Positions 26,129 to 40,379 of a stretch of 64,000 nucleotides of DNA are shown piece by piece. The position numbers and the translations under genes are program-made. Numbering within the stretch: the stretch's first letter is position 1; each line of letters opens with the position of its first letter. Origin of the DNA: Chromobotia macracanthus (lineage: Eukaryota > Chordata > Actinopteri > Cypriniformes > Botiidae); NCBI GenBank assembly GCA_036877525.1, contig JAZGTH010000098.1:124001-188000 (forward strand). Reading direction: 5' to 3'. The notes under the pieces were generated by a model. It did no database searches and was not told where the DNA came from. It saw nothing but the letters and a program-made list of their open reading frames with translations.

Positions 26129-27402
26129 TTTTATCTTTTATACAAAAAAATCATATACAATTTCCCATACATAGATAAAAACTACCTTTCACACACCATA
26201 AAAAGTTTCAAATAGTCATATTTTTGGTTTGTTATGATGGATGTCAATATTGTGATAATGGTAAACATGTCTAATGTAAAACAAAGCTCTAGGATGTTTT
26301 GGAAATGGAGGGTCTGAGATCTTTTTACTCGATTAAATCTGAGCTTCTAATCCTTGATGAGACAGAATGCTGATCTTGTTTTTAACATCTGCTGAACTCC
26401 ATATTTTATTCCTCCCAAAAATAAAAACATCTGAATTAATTTGTTCTGAACGGTTGTTTAAATGTTCCTCTTTATTACAGGAACATCTTGTTCTGTAAGT
26501 AAATATTGGGCAAAATTTATATTGGCCAAAACAGGAGACACAAGCATTCTGTTATGTACAGTAAGCAACTTCAAACTACTTGATTGGTTTCTGATTGGAA
26601 AAGCTATTAAAGCCATTAATGCTATAAGGTTAAAGACTTCAGATGTTGTGGGTGCATTTTAATGTGTATGCTTTTAAAGGGGGATGGACAGATGAGAGTT
26701 GTAATCCCCTGGCCTCAGACGCCACTTTTGACTCCATGCATCAACAACAAATGTTAACCTTGCTGTTCAAAACTCAAAGCCTTGAAGGTTTATGCAAACG
26801 CAGCAACATGGACGCCTCAAAAGAGGGCCCGCTTTTGATGTTGAGGGGCCCCGTTTTCAAAGCAAAAGAGAGATACCCATAGGCTTAAATTCCATCAAAC
26901 GGTTTTCATGTATGTGGCTCGTAGGTGTTTATAATTACAAACAAGCATCATGATTAAAACATCACAGGACGAACAGAGCCAAGAGAAGTCTGACACACAA
27001 ACTAAACCAGCCAAACAATTCATTCCCTAAACACTTTTGAAATGAACGAATCTGCAAAGATGGACGGAGAGACATTTTAATTGGTTTCCTGCCTGGTCGG
27101 CCCAGGCGCCTTGTGTGACACTTCACATGGTAATAATGTCACTCAATTTAACAGGGTGTCATTTCAAAGCGCAGGCGGTCAAGTCATTCAGGAAACTTGG
27201 GAACGGTCCCATCATCGCTCTGAGATTTCGTCCAGGAGCCATGCTCCGCGAAAGTTACACGAACAGTCAGATGGTCAAGGGCTGTCATGTGGAGATTAAT
27301 AAGGAAGCTCTAGGCATTCTGTGAGGTCAGCGCGGCAGGGGCTGAAGGGGGGGTGGAACAGAGCCCTTCTCGGGCCAAAAACATACATATGTAAACACAC
27401 AT

Positions 27403-27730
27403 GCCAGCTAGCAATTTTAGGTTGCATGAACATTTCCAAACATTTCCATTAAGTAATAAAAACATTATAAATTTTATTTTCAACATTCTAGGAACATTCT
27501 AGACGTTGTATTAACATTACTGTATGTTTTTATACAAATATACTGTATAGCAGTATATTTTTTGTAATTCTGTAGGGTTTTAAACGTTCCACTACCCATT
27601 TAAAAATAAAATGATGGATATATAATATATAACGTCTAAAAAGTTCTACTAATGTTACTGCAAGAACATTTTTTTGAGAACTTTTAAAAAATGTTAGCCA
27701 ATGTTCTGAGAACGTTCCCTGTTAACCGGG
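27403..27730 (+). mobile_element. CCCAGCTAAC-TIR MITE, copy B
   Basis: Diverged ends GCCAGCTAGCAATTTTAG and GAACGTTCCCTGTTAACCGGG; 328 bp; flanked by AT on both sides. The interior follows copy A (CTACTAATGTTACTGCAAGA near the right end). Confidence 0.8.
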
Positions 27731-27947
27731 ATGGGAGAATGATTGGACCGGAATGTGCTCAGTCTGACATCGAGTAATTAAGAGACATTATGTGGTAAGA
27801 ATTGTTTTCATAATGTCTTCGGGGGCTCTGTCACAGCACGGTAATGAACGCCCAATGTAATCCCAGCTGCTTTCAAATGACCTGTGACAAATAAAGACTG
27901 ATGTTACGACATGCACTCCGGGTGCATTGTGGAGACTAGGTTGCCTC

Positions 27948-27966
27948 TGATGATGATGATGATGAT
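27948..27966. repeat. (TGA)6 microsatellite
   Basis: Six TGA units in moderately complex intergenic sequence. Confidence 0.85.
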
Positions 27967-29270
27967 CACAGTCTGAAAAAGCATTTAATTACCAGCTACA
28001 TATTTAAATTTCCAATTAACAATAAATAACATAAACATCACCTGTCACACTTGATGTGCTGTCATAATCCTGGGATATAAACTAATTTTATGTTTATTTA
28101 TTTGTTTGTTTGCTTTTGCCTAATTGATCAATTTCTTTCTATTTTGTCTTTTTTGCTTGTTTAATTGCCTTTTTGTATGATTCATCTGCAATATCATATC
28201 CTCACACCCAGCAATCAATGATGCAGTACTTGCTATAAGGACTGTGCAATATAAAATCAGATCTTTCATGTCTGTTTGTTTGTCTGTTTTGCTTAATTTG
28301 CCAGTTTTATGTTTTATTTGTTTTTGTTGTGCTTGTCTGATTGCTTGTTTGCAGAAAGCACAGCTCCACGTGGTAGGATTCCTGACAATATAAACAAAAC
28401 CGACAGCCAAAAATGTAAGCGTTTTAATCTCTCTTTTTGTCTTTTCGTCTGCTGTCACATCCAATGTGGGCGTTACGGAGCGAGACTTTCACTCGTCTCT
28501 TTAGTGCTGATCTCTCTTGATCCCGATGTGTGGTCTAAATGAAAACTCAAACAGATCCATTCTCTCAAGTTCCCTCACAGATGTGAGGATCAATACAGGG
28601 ACATGTGGGTATCGATCAGCGTAAATGGTAGCAACACTCACAAATTTGCCAAAACAAGATCTTTTTTTCCGAGGTCCAAGGGCACCGCCACGTGTGCTGT
28701 AATGTTTTTACAACATCTATGGATTTTATTGTGGTAGATTACATAGAATTATGTTGTTCAACTTACAAGCAGGAGTCTCTGAATGGCAGAGCTTCTGCTG
28801 AGCTAATCGGTGCAGCTCTGGAGGGCAGCTGCTCAAACGACAATGTATGCAGCGTTAAGGCTGAATTTATGCAATGAACGTAGGTGTCATAGAAACAGAT
28901 TTGTTGAACTGATATTCTCAAATACAGTATGTATCTGAAGCATTGATTATAAATTGGTCCCATAACCTACCTGGAAATTCTGGGTCGCATTGAAAAATGC
29001 TTCAATGTCGTTGCATAACATAGAAGATATCAAACCAAGTTGCATCTGCAAACAAATGATGCAGCACTTCATATTTAAAATTAATTGTAATTTTATTGCA
29101 ATTTTGTTTTACATAATTTCTAAGCAACTGGTCTTAGTCTTTAGCAGACACTGTACATACATCACTGGCATGTTTACCCAGGTGTCATGTTACATTAACT
29201 ATGGGCAAGTCTGACAACCAGAAAATGTCCAAATACTTCTTTAAACAATCTTTAAACAAAAGTTTAAATA

Positions 29271-29320
29271 TAATATTGTATCTAATATTGTAACTAATAT
29301 TGTAAAACTAATATTGTATC
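29271..29320. repeat. four tandem copies of TAATATTGTA
   Basis: Four TAATATTGTA words spaced 12-15 bp apart with variable linkers, a small AT-rich tandem array. Confidence 0.8.
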
Positions 29321-29929
29321 ATTTAAAACCTAACAAACTTCTTTTGAGGAAACGTTTAGCTCGAAAAACTTTGCTGTCTTAAGATATGTACTTGCATCCA
29401 TTTTTTAAATTGTGCCTTAAATATTCAAATACTTTTTGAGGCCTCTGTGTATATCAGATCAGACCAAAGATCATAACTAGTAATTGTACCTTTTAAGACA
29501 AAATGTAATTATACTATGTAAATATAGCGTAAAATGTACTAAAACAAAAGAACTTGAGAATGTGAGGCTGAATATACAAAAGTGACTTATTTACATTGGT
29601 GGTTGATAATATCGGTTAACCCAGAAACCCTCAATATCAAAACAAAACCAGCAAACCACATCAGGCTGGGAAATGCACCAAACATTGTCATTTTTATCTA
29701 AAGCACAGCACAGCATTTGAGGCTGCTACAAGTATGAAAGCCCTACTGTCCACAAGCAAGCCGACTCTACCACTGTATCAATAAACACACACTTCTATAT
29801 GAGCCCGCCGTACCAATGAGGCTCTTGAGATCAGACGGAAATTGCTCTTTTCTTTCACAAAAGTCCATCCTGTTTTCTACACAGACAAAACGAGCGGCCA
29901 GACTGTGCGCTGAAGTGTGCTCAAGATAC

Positions 29930-30120
29930 TCGGGGGCAGAGATAACCCCCTGCTTTAGAACCGAGGCATGCTAAACCATTTAATTGTTTCCTAAAAGCAT
30001 AGTTAAAGTCTAATTAGCATAGACATAATTGCTGTGCTTTGTGGCGTGGGGCAATTGTTTTAATTGCCACAGTAACATTAGTGAATGCTATGTTATGCAA
30101 ATGATGAGCAAAAGCGACAA
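29930..30120. promoter_or_regulatory. candidate regulatory element with AATTGCC palindrome
   Basis: GGCAATT-GTTTT-AATTGCC (30050-30068) is a perfect 7-bp inverted repeat, following TCTAATTAGCAT and CATAATTGCTG and preceding TATGCAAATGA, an octamer-like POU site. The cluster suggests a homeodomain/POU enhancer. Confidence 0.35.
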
Positions 30121-32508
30121 AAGCCAACAGTTAATTCACAGTGTCTGGTGGTTTTATGGTCTGTGTTAATTGGACACGTTTGTCTGAGAATGCTTGCCAG
30201 CGCACCAGTAGCTAATATCAAACAGTCTGACAGATTTACATGACATTTCCAATATGCAGCATAAGCATATTGATAAACATTATACAAGATAGACTGGGAC
30301 AGATTAATGTCTATCAGACTTTTGTTGACAATCAAACACAATCAGTATTACAACACACTTTGCAATGTAAATCACTGGATAGTACTGAAAAATAGAATAT
30401 CGGATATAATATCAACATGGGCAAAACGTAATCATAGTCACTATTTCTGAGAACTAATTAGTACCTTAAAAACTGGTCTTAACTGTTGTTTCACGCTGCC
30501 AGATGAACCAAAATGAACCTAAATTGCATGCATAAGCTGATCTTTATCATTAATAAAACATTTGTATTGAGTAAAGCCATCAACGTGAAAGCACGAGGCC
30601 TACACGCATCCCCGCTTTGCATTTTGTGCAAGACAAAACAATTGATTTTTGTAAATCATTTTAAATACATCAGCAGTCCTTTACCTGGTTTTCCCAATTG
30701 ACCCCCAGTGTTGAGTGAAACCATGGACCGTCTTTAGCAATAATGCAAAATCAATGAGCAGAAACACAGCTATCATCCCTTTAAACACAAACAGTTACTT
30801 CACCGATTTCTAATTAAACTGACACAGAGTCCAAACAAACAGGCCTTATACACTGTGAGGATTACAAAATGCTCTGTGTTTTTAAGACGAAATATTCTGA
30901 GTGACTTCAGAGTAACAAAACTACACGATTTCACTTTCTCTACGCTAAATAAAAAGACATCAGTTGGTAAACATACTCCTTTTGATCACTCTAAACGCTC
31001 AACGGGGCGCAGTGTGTTGAAACAGATATATGTATGGTAATTCTTCAATTTATCTTAGAGATGCGGTGGGGAGAGGAGAGGCCCTTGTCTATTTGCAGTT
31101 CCATTAATCTTTTGAAGTCTTAAATGCGTAATCCAATGAAAGACAAAGCTGAATCCAGAGGCAGTCGCTCCGGATTAAATATTTATACTGGATGCCTTTT
31201 TCTGCTCTTGTACACCAGAAACTTCTAAGCTTGTTGCTCTTCCCTATGAAGTGAGCGACGTCACTCGCATGCTCGCTGGCCCATAACGGGCAGGACAGCG
31301 CAATCAGAACAGCACCAGAATCAGCTAACAATTACTGGCATTTTTCCTTCTTTTTCTACATTGGAGGAGTGAAGAAATCAAGGCATGCTTTTAGAGCACT
31401 TGCTCCAGGTGCCGGGCACAGGAAAGTAACCGCGCTGTTAAATGATTATGTACTCATTCTAGTTCTGTCACTTTGTGTTTACACAGCTGTCAAAGACATG
31501 CCAATCAAGATCTTTATAAGACCTAATTCACACAGCCCAGGCTAGTGCTTTTGGGAAATTTTCCGCCCGTCACCGATGAGTCTTCCAAACAGTGTCTGTT
31601 TAGATCTTCACATAATGTTTTAAAAAAAACGTGTCACTCCATAGCCGTTATTGGACAAACAAAACCAAGTTTGAATCTAAAGTTACATTTGCTTATTAAT
31701 AATAATTACACATACTTAGACACCCAAAAAAACCCGGAGCTTTTGCACTAACAATTCATAATCCACACTTGTCCTATGCAAGTGAAAAGTATAAACTATA
31801 ACCGGAATCTCCCATTTTGAATTGGGATCCAGCTTTTGATTTCCGTACACCAGTCTCTGCACTTATAGACCTGCCATAAGGGATTTAAAACATTCCCTGA
31901 ATCTTGCTCTTTTCAACAGTAAATCCCGGTATTATACTCCTCCAGGCTTTGACTGTTTTACAGCAGCATTTAAATACGAGAGCATAGGGGAAAATATGTC
32001 AAGGGTCTGTAACAGATGTCCAGTGGCCTTTCTGTTTTCCCTTTGGCTAATTTAGCACTATATTGAGCCTTCAAGGAAGGATTGATGGTTCTTAAGATGT
32101 GACACCACCCACCCCCCTCCAGACCCCAACCCTCACACGAGCAAGTCTCAGGAGGGAGCAGCTACAACTTCCAACACTTTATTATTGGACAATTTGGAGC
32201 CTTCTTTCAGTTGGGTGACATGGCTTAGGAGATGTCACAGACTGCCCAATCAATACTTGAAGCTAAGCTGGCTGAAGTGTCTAGTGGCAGCAGCTGTGGC
32301 CGAACGCACTGCTGACCTGTTTACAGGATGGTAATTACTTCAGAAGTGGCCAGCTTTTGGCTCTCACTGACCAGAGTGCATTAATGAAGGGGGAAAAAAA
32401 TAGAAACACACAGGGTGTGACTGATCGATCCATTCACAAGCTTGACCAGTGAATTTTAAACGAAAGAGTCATTAATTATTATTAAAGAGAGACAATGAAA
32501 AAAAATTA

Positions 32509-32652
32509 TTTACATATACATTGCATGCATTAGGCAGACGCTTTTTCCTAAAGTAACTTTGGGAAAGTGCATTCAAGCAAGATATTTTATCAGTACCTTA
32601 CCTGGAAATTGAACCCACAACCTTTGCCATGCTCTACCAATTGTGCTACAGG
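32509..32652 (-). mobile_element. tRNA-derived SINE, minus strand
   Basis: Same family as the copy at 14,723: GCATTAGGCAGACGCTTTTT, TTGAACCCACAACCTTTGCC and GCTCTACCAATTGTGCTACA. Internal substitutions and a short head deletion mark an old copy. Confidence 0.75.
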
Positions 32653-35600
32653 TATAAAGGTGTGACTACATATCGTATCTGTTGTTGTGACCGCTCACTG
32701 TGTACGTGATGGATACTGAAGACAAGCTCACATGACAACAGTCATTTTGATGACCAGTCAATACCGCTTTTGTTTTACAAAAGATTTTAATTAATATTTG
32801 TATGCGAAACAATCACTTTGCTTTAACGATTGCAGTTGCCTGAGATTCGAAAGCCAAAAAAATGCCCACCCATAAAATTTCTCTGCAAATCGAAAAGCAC
32901 TAACTCCTGACATGTCTGGGCTTATTTCCTCTGAATGAGGAGCAGGAAAGACAGAAGCTGTGCATTACGCCGCGGTTGCCTGTGGCTCAATCTACTTGAC
33001 TTGTGGTGCAACAAAGCGCTCAGCGTGTAGGCAATTCAAAGCCCAGTGGCTGGCAAATGTATTGATCCTATGGATTTCCTCCAAAAGTTGTGATAATGAT
33101 ATATCATGGCCAGATTTGGATGAACAAACTGTTCACACTGTAGAGGTGTGAAACCAGTTTAAGGACATAAAGACCGTGATTTCCAGTTTGTTATGCTTCA
33201 TACAACAAAGGACACTGAGACAAAAATCTAGAGACTTTTAAAGGCGTTTACAAAAGGCTTCATTTATCTACAGATTGTTGTTAAATTTCTTAACAGACGC
33301 ATTCAAACTTTTTAGAGCAAAGACCAGAACAATGAACAAGTTTTATTGAACTATAGTATTATATGTGCATTTAAATTCAAATAAAATTGCATAGGAAAAC
33401 ACAAAAGATATATACACGCACTCATTTTTACAGTAAATGCATCTCTTAGTAACTCTTTTTTTTTTGCTTCTAAAGTGAACTGATGTTATTTATGTTAATG
33501 AAGTCGATATGTTTCTCACAGGGCAAAAGATCACTTCACTTTTACATTCATTTGCTCTATGTTCATACTTTCTGTGCTGACAGTTTAGAAGAATAACTTT
33601 TAACTGTGGCTTATGGAAAAGTATTGATTTTCTAAAAATCTGCATAGTTACGCAGCAGTTTTCCTGCATGCTGCGCATGGATTAAAGGTATAGGAGGACA
33701 GAATGATTGCTTATGTGTTTTCCATTATATCCTGGGAAATCTTGTCATAATCCTGCATGTTAAATATCAAACACTTTTATTTTTGAACCTCAATCGATGC
33801 ATCTGTGCTTTAATCTTCTTATTCTGAAGAATTGGATTTCTGTGAAAACATCACATATACAGGTTTGTATTAAAATCTATAATTTATATTCCATTTTCGC
33901 CTGATTAAAATGCAACATCTGATTATGATAACCCACTGCAATCTTTTTGACATCAAGAAAAACGTTCGTTTTAATCTCTTCAACATTTTAATTACTAGGT
34001 CAGTTCTGACTTTTTTAAGGAAAAACTAATCTCACAATGAAAATTGTTGATGCAACTTAAAAGATAAAGACATTACGCATAGAGAGAATGTTTTTCCAAA
34101 TTAAGTTTGATTCCGTTTTTTCCATCTGCTCTGAATGTCTCAACTAACAACATGGTGGCTCACTGAAACCCACAGAAAAAAGACAAGCACTTTCTGCTCA
34201 GCCAATCGACCTAAAACACATTTCTCATGCTAATACAGCGCATCAGGAGAACTGACTTTTTTTACAAGTGTACAAATGATTACAATAAACCATGCTGCAC
34301 AAGCTCAAAAAGGTTTTTATTTACAAGGAATTTTAAACAGTTAAAAAATGGCCAATGGGAAATTCTTTGCTTATCACAGACTGCTATTACAGCCTGTTAA
34401 AATAAAAAATATTTTCATTATGAAAATCTCACATATTAGAGTTGAATTTAGGATCGTGTTCCAGCTTAAACCAAACCCAACAGGAAATATTTAACAACCA
34501 CTAAATGTACAGCAACAGAGACAGTGATGCTCAGACACAATACATTGCTGAATAAAATGTCAATAAAATATTTACTACATTATTCTGAATGGTGCTAAAT
34601 ATAACCCAGGCAAATCAGTCAGATTTTACTTAAGTTTATTAGTTAGCAAGTAAAATGAATTATAATGGGTACATTCTACATACATTACCTGTATTTTTAA
34701 AGGTAATGACTGCAACATAAAAAATAAGTAAAATGTACTCCAAAATAGAGGCTAACGTGTGAATCAGCCTTTCCTTTGGAAAATAGGCTGCATTTATGAA
34801 AGTGTGCTCATCTCTGTACTGGACACCTTGCTTGATCGCTGTTGTAATTCTGCACAATCTCGTTTCTCCCTTTATCTAAATTCTGAAAGGAAACTCGCAG
34901 TCTTTTGTAGTTATGTTTTAAATTCAAGCACTCGCCAACATGCTGAGTGTTCATTTTGAAACTGTGATGGCCAAATCAAGATAACAACATGTCTCTCCAG
35001 ACAAAATGACCACAGCATGATGCTGCCAGCTAAAATTAATTCCACAGTCGACTCGAGGGGAGGGATTCGGAGCCGTCGTCTGTCTCGCTTACTGTACTGC
35101 TGTTGAATATTTAGGGGGCCTCATTTTTACATGCTGTTCTCAATTCAGTCTTCTTGCATTTATTGATGAAAAGTACATCAAACGAAACATTTAGTTTTGA
35201 TCTCTCACGGTGCTGTTAAGAAAATGGTGACAGAAAGGTAAGTCTGTTGGAACGGTGCACTGTGGATATCTAGTGTGGGCTACAGAGGAAATTTTGGAGA
35301 GGTCCGAAAAAATAATTGCTCCTCACTGGATGTCACCTGACATCTGCCATTTCTGCAAGCACATTAAAAGTACACGATTTAGATTGTGTGAATTTGAAAT
35401 CATTTCTGAACGTATATGGTAAAACAATACTTAAATATATTATTATCCAAAAAACTGAATTATACTTATTCTCACTAGTATAAAAGAGTTACAAACAAAA
35501 TATATGCCACGTTCTGGCTAATAATATAAATAGCAGAGGACGCGAGTTTTCCATGTTAAAATAAACCAACAGAGTTCTGTGCCAGTAAGACAGGCCTTGG

Positions 35601-35989
35601 CTTTGTCATTCGTGAGGAAATATGGCGGTTTCTGGGCCAGGCCAAAAATTCTGACATTTCCATTAAATGGAAGATGCTAATGTTGGGAAAATCTGTGAAG
35701 TGATTTCACAGACTGATCAGTATCAACCACAAGGCACACAGAAGACAGTCCATAAATAAATCCATCACTAGATTAACAGCAGGAAGACCAGTCAAAACAT
35801 TTTAAAATAAATGCATAAAAAAAACAGAACCACCTGCAATTCAGACCTCTCCGAAATTTCTCCTGTAGCACATGATCTTGCACTCACTCTGTAATGAATA
35901 TTTCTTTAGTTTTAAATTACTTAATTTAATTACCATATTTAAAGATTTATAGAAACAGTTACACCATATGTTACGAAGACACAACTCAC

Positions 35990-36340
35990 GGTTATGTCAC
36001 GGCCACTTGATGTCTCTATTCAGAGGGCTGTGCTGGAAATAATTACACACAATTAGCACTTAATTAATGAGGCTAAAACAAAGAGGCGACTCCCCCGGTG
36101 CACTTCTGCAGCTTGCTGCTGTTGACAATATGCCATCTGCTTCCAAATCCACAGGCCAGGACGAGCTCTGCTAGTACCATTTTGTGATAATATGGCATGT
36201 TGAAACCATAATCACCCCCTTGGGCCGACATAATTACGACTCTGTGTTAATCACCTAACAATTAGCAGCCATCAATTCAGAGGGGCAATCAATGAATTAG
36301 CAGAAGATTCTCCTACATGTTCAGCCCAGTTCTGCTTCTT
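35990..36340. promoter_or_regulatory. candidate conserved regulatory element, dense TAAT sites
   Basis: AATAATTACACACAATTAGC and ACTTAATTAATGAGG (about 36,037-36,072), then ACATAATTACGACT, GTTAATCACCTAACAATTAG, GCCATCAATTCAG and CAATCAATGAATTAGCAG (about 36,228-36,303). This is the densest set of homeodomain-type cores noticed in the window, in otherwise complex sequence. Confidence 0.4.
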
Positions 36341-37905
36341 GAAAACCTACCAGACTGACACCTTCTGTGCACCAGATACAAAGTCATTTACACTTGTACC
36401 AATTAAAATTACAAAAACCCCTTGGTAAATTGAAGCACTTTCACACCATTTGTGGCTTTGATTCTTTTGGTCCTTTCCTTTTCATTTTTGCATTTCTTCG
36501 GTCCACCCTGTTACTGACTGTTTTTAGTGCAGAATTATTCTGACTACATTTCTTAATATGTGACTCTCCTCCATCATCGTTTGCCTCATATTAAAGCCAT
36601 TTATTAGAAATAATATTGTACAATTTGATTTGTACTAAACAAAACTATTGAAAGCAGGTGCAGCTTTGAGACCGATCTCCATCCCCTTTGTGTTCCATTC
36701 ATTTTCATCAACAATATTAAAAACAATCCAAACATGAAAGCACATCATCTATCACGCCGCAGATACGTCTTTTCTGAAGCAGCACGTGTCAACCAGTGTA
36801 GCTAACAATGTACGTCTGAAACATACGCGATTAACATGTTCACCTCACTAGCATTTGTTGATCGCCAATACAGAGCCACAAGCTCGCTCTGTTGTTTTGT
36901 TGGTCTGTGTGTGGTTTTGTTCCAAAGAAACCTGCAGTGTGTTCGACTTTAGAAGCAGGAATAAAACTCTGAACCTCTTATTATTTCACATTAGGAGTCT
37001 TAATTCAATAGCAACCCTCATCGTCCCACCAACGCGCTTGCCTTTCATTACTCTTTATATATTCGCACAGATGTTATTGCTGCACAGATGGCCACCTTCC
37101 CTTATTACTGCGCCTATATGTCTGCGGCCACATGCGTGAATTGATGTGCGAGGTGGAAATATTATACTTCAGTAATATATGCTGGCTGACATATTGTAAT
37201 GCGTATGTGGGGGTAAACATACACTGGGCCCCCATATTCATGCATAACCTGTTTTTTTCTATTCTAGCTGAATAATCAGAAGAGAGGGTTTGGGAGTCAG
37301 GTGGTGGCCCTTAAAGGGGCAAGGGGCTAATTTAAATGTCACCCAAAAGTACCTATGGCAATCACTGAAAGGTTAAATAGGTTTTCTGTCTTGTTCTTAA
37401 TTTGCTGAAATTGCAAAATCAATAGCTGCAGTTGTAGTCACAGCTTCTTGTTTTACTGCTTTAAGATAAAGTCTACAGGAAGGCAATCTTCCTTTCCAAT
37501 TTGCAATGTTCGGCATCAGGCTGTCTCTTATCAGTGCTTTTAAAAAGCAGCTGTCGGGCCTAACCATCGTGTGTCGACTCCGAAGCCGCTCTGTGACACG
37601 GGCGCTTACCCGAGAAAACACAACACCTTCAGCAGTGTCATCAAATAAGCAATGAGAAAAATCAAAAGCGCTTCCTAACATATTTATTAAAATACACTGC
37701 CAAAAACTGAATCTAAAATGTGGCACGCACAAATCCTATTTTTTTCGAGGATTTCAAAGGAATCATGACATTATTGTGGAGATTAATGTAAAGGTCGGTT
37801 ATTATAAAGTTCATTACAAACATGCTCATCGGAATCAGAAGCTATGGGGAAACCAAGTATAAAGGGCACAGCCTTAACTCAACCCAATACAGTTCACCGG
37901 ACCAG

Positions 37906-37910
<5 letters not shown>

Positions 37911-37953
<43 letters not shown>
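37911..37953. repeat. (TG)21 microsatellite
   Basis: Pure TG dinucleotide run of 43 bases. It produces a spurious VCVC-repeat reading frame. Confidence 0.95.
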
Positions 37954-37954
<1 letters not shown>

Positions 37955-38530
37955 ATCTTTTTTGTCTGCATATAAAACACAAATTTCTCCCTCAGAACAC
38001 AGCTGTTTTTGCTTCAAACACTGAAAATTTGATTTACACCGAGCGATCCTTCAGAGAACAAGGCATTATTCATTTGTTCAGGTCTAAAGCCTTATGATGT
38101 CGAGCATTTAGTGTGTTTTAGCAATATGCACATTCAAAGCGTTGTAAAGTGCGTGTTTATTGATCTTGTTTTTAAAACCCTTTCAGATCTTTTGTCTCAG
38201 TGTGGGCACCATTAATCCGTCTTTAAAGCATCTTTTTAATCTCTCTTTCATTTGTGGAGATATCTTCAGAATGCCACCTTCATTGCTTTCTGACTGTGGG
38301 TCCATTGTATAAAAATGGTGCATTCATTGTTTAAGGCCTTATATTAATAACATCAGACTGCAATCAGAAAGCACTGAGGACTTTTGATGAAATAATTTTA
38401 CATGTTCCAGAACCGATTAAAGAAAACTTAATCTGAACATTAAAACATTATATCCTAAAGTTTAGGATCAGCGCTTTTACAGACAGAAGGAAATCCACAG
38501 AAATTAAAATGGATTTGATTAGGGCAAAAA

Positions 38531-38553
38531 ATCATCATCATCATCATCATCAT
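38531..38553. repeat. (ATC)n microsatellite
   Basis: Seven ATC units followed by a diverged AT-rich tail. Confidence 0.9.
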
Positions 38554-38930
38554 AAGAGTAATAATAAAAACAACAAGAATTCACCTAAAAAAAATCAACA
38601 TTCAACAAAAACAACATTATAATCCCACAAGCCTTAAATTATAGCGAGTCTTGCGTCACAACTATTGTGTGACGTTCTCGTTTGTTTACAATCATGTTAC
38701 TGAAAAAAGAAACAACAAGGGACGAACGGAGTCATTTGCATTTAATTTCATTTTCAATATCATAAAGAACATTTCCAAGCCGGGATTCACAAATGACTTT
38801 TATCGTGCAAACTCTTACGATCTGCAAAAAATTAGCGTTAAGAAACATTGTTTACAATTTCCTATAAAAAACACGGCTGAAGAAGTCCATTCCTTGCCTT
38901 TAGCTTACAATGTGAATGCTTGGGGAAACA

Positions 38931-38944
38931 CTGCCATCTACTGG
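38931..38944 (-). promoter_or_regulatory. CTCF-like motif, minus orientation
   Basis: CTGCCATCTACTGG is a full 14/14 match to the reverse complement of the CTCF core CCASYAGRKGGCRS. Occupancy unknown. Confidence 0.45.
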
Positions 38945-39618
38945 TCGGATAACAATGTCATATTAAAGGGTTACGTATGCAAAATGCATAAGCAAACATG
39001 CAAATAGCTCTTGTTAAGTAACAGACCTCCTCAGGGTGTGCAACACATGCGCAATTCAGCTTTTAAACAGCTCAGCACAGGCCTCAAACCTGTCATTGAC
39101 TCCATGCATTCGTGTATTGTTTTCTATTAAATACACACAGACCCAAATGGCGACAGTATGCATTGCTTTCTTAACCAAGCAATGCAGGAATATGCAGAAT
39201 GCATTCAAAATTAGGAGTGATGGAAACAGACACAGATCACATCAAGGCAATAAACCCAACAAGCCTTAAGTATTGAATTTCAAAGTTAGTTTCAAATGCC
39301 ACAATACTGGTGGAAGTCTAAACGAATGTGCATCACATGCCACATCATATGGAGGCAGTCTTTAAATGAAGGGTGTAGTAATACTCTAAGAGTAATCAAA
39401 GGATCACTGCAAAAATGAACATTTAACCCAAAAAACCCTGACTGTGTGATTATATCTAAGCCCTGTAGTTAAGTGTTTTGGATTTCCATATATTCACACA
39501 CGTTCCAGGGCAAAGAGGAGTGACAGTGTGGAAGTTGCAGCCAAAATGTCTGCCGCACCTTTTACTGGGGCATATAAGGACTGAACTCACACCCTGTTTT
39601 CATTAGCCCCATGTCAAC

Positions 39619-39622
<4 letters not shown>

Positions 39623-39684
<62 letters not shown>
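39623..39684. repeat. (AG)31 microsatellite
   Basis: About 62 bases of pure AG, the longest simple repeat in the window and a homopurine/homopyrimidine tract with mirror symmetry. Confidence 0.95.
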
Positions 39685-39688
<4 letters not shown>

Positions 39689-40379
39689 TTTCTTTTCAAT
39701 ACCTATATGCCTCATATTACAACATGCAACTGAAAACCAAAGCCAAAAATAACCTTTTTTATGTTTCTTCATATGAAATGAGAAAAGGTTTCATTTAAAA
39801 GGTCACCAAAAAACATCTGGAATTTACTTCTGATTCCAATCAAAATAAAAACTGCTGAGTGATATTTATGATGGATGTGGTTTTATAAGTAAACGTGGTT
39901 ATTTTCAGGTTTGCGCTTAACTAATTCCATCAATTACTTTTACACAAGTGAGTGAGTTAATAATTTAAAATGTTCATCTGAAACCAGGATTAAAATGGCC
40001 ATTTTTACAGCCAGCTTGGTTACGTGAACGCTTTGTCATCTTATTCATCTTATATTCATCTTATGTCAACTTCCCATCTGCTTTCAATTAACATATTTGC
40101 AAACAATAACTAAACAAATATATTTTCTAAATTTGTGGCGCTTGTAAAAACAAAGACAGATGTTTCTAGAACTAAAAAAAAACATAAGGCTGTACATTTA
40201 AACGTAAGCCCAACACCAACCTGTTTTACTTACAGTAAGATCAAAATGCAATGATCATTGCATCAACGTCGCTTTCTTGTAAATGCAATGTAAATTTTTC
40301 TCACAGTATCGCTACAGCATAAAATAAATAGTGTACGAGACAAAACAAATGCGAAATAAACGTCACAAATTGCAAACTG

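Larger units (their letters stand above)
25030..38900. other. intergenic, no gene seen
   Basis: AT-rich desert with two SINEs (26,033; 32,509), one MITE (27,403) and small simple repeats. 28,085-28,345 is a T/G-rich low-complexity tract of TTTG-like words. Complex islands at 26,990-27,330, 29,930-30,120, 31,060-31,330 and 35,990-36,340 could be regulatory. Confidence 0.5.

Noticed and set aside
36130..36143. fourth CTCF-like motif
   Set aside because: Only 11 of 14 core positions agree and the terminal TGG is lost.
37822..38097. open frame with a VCVCVC run
   Set aside because: Translation of the (TG)21 microsatellite.
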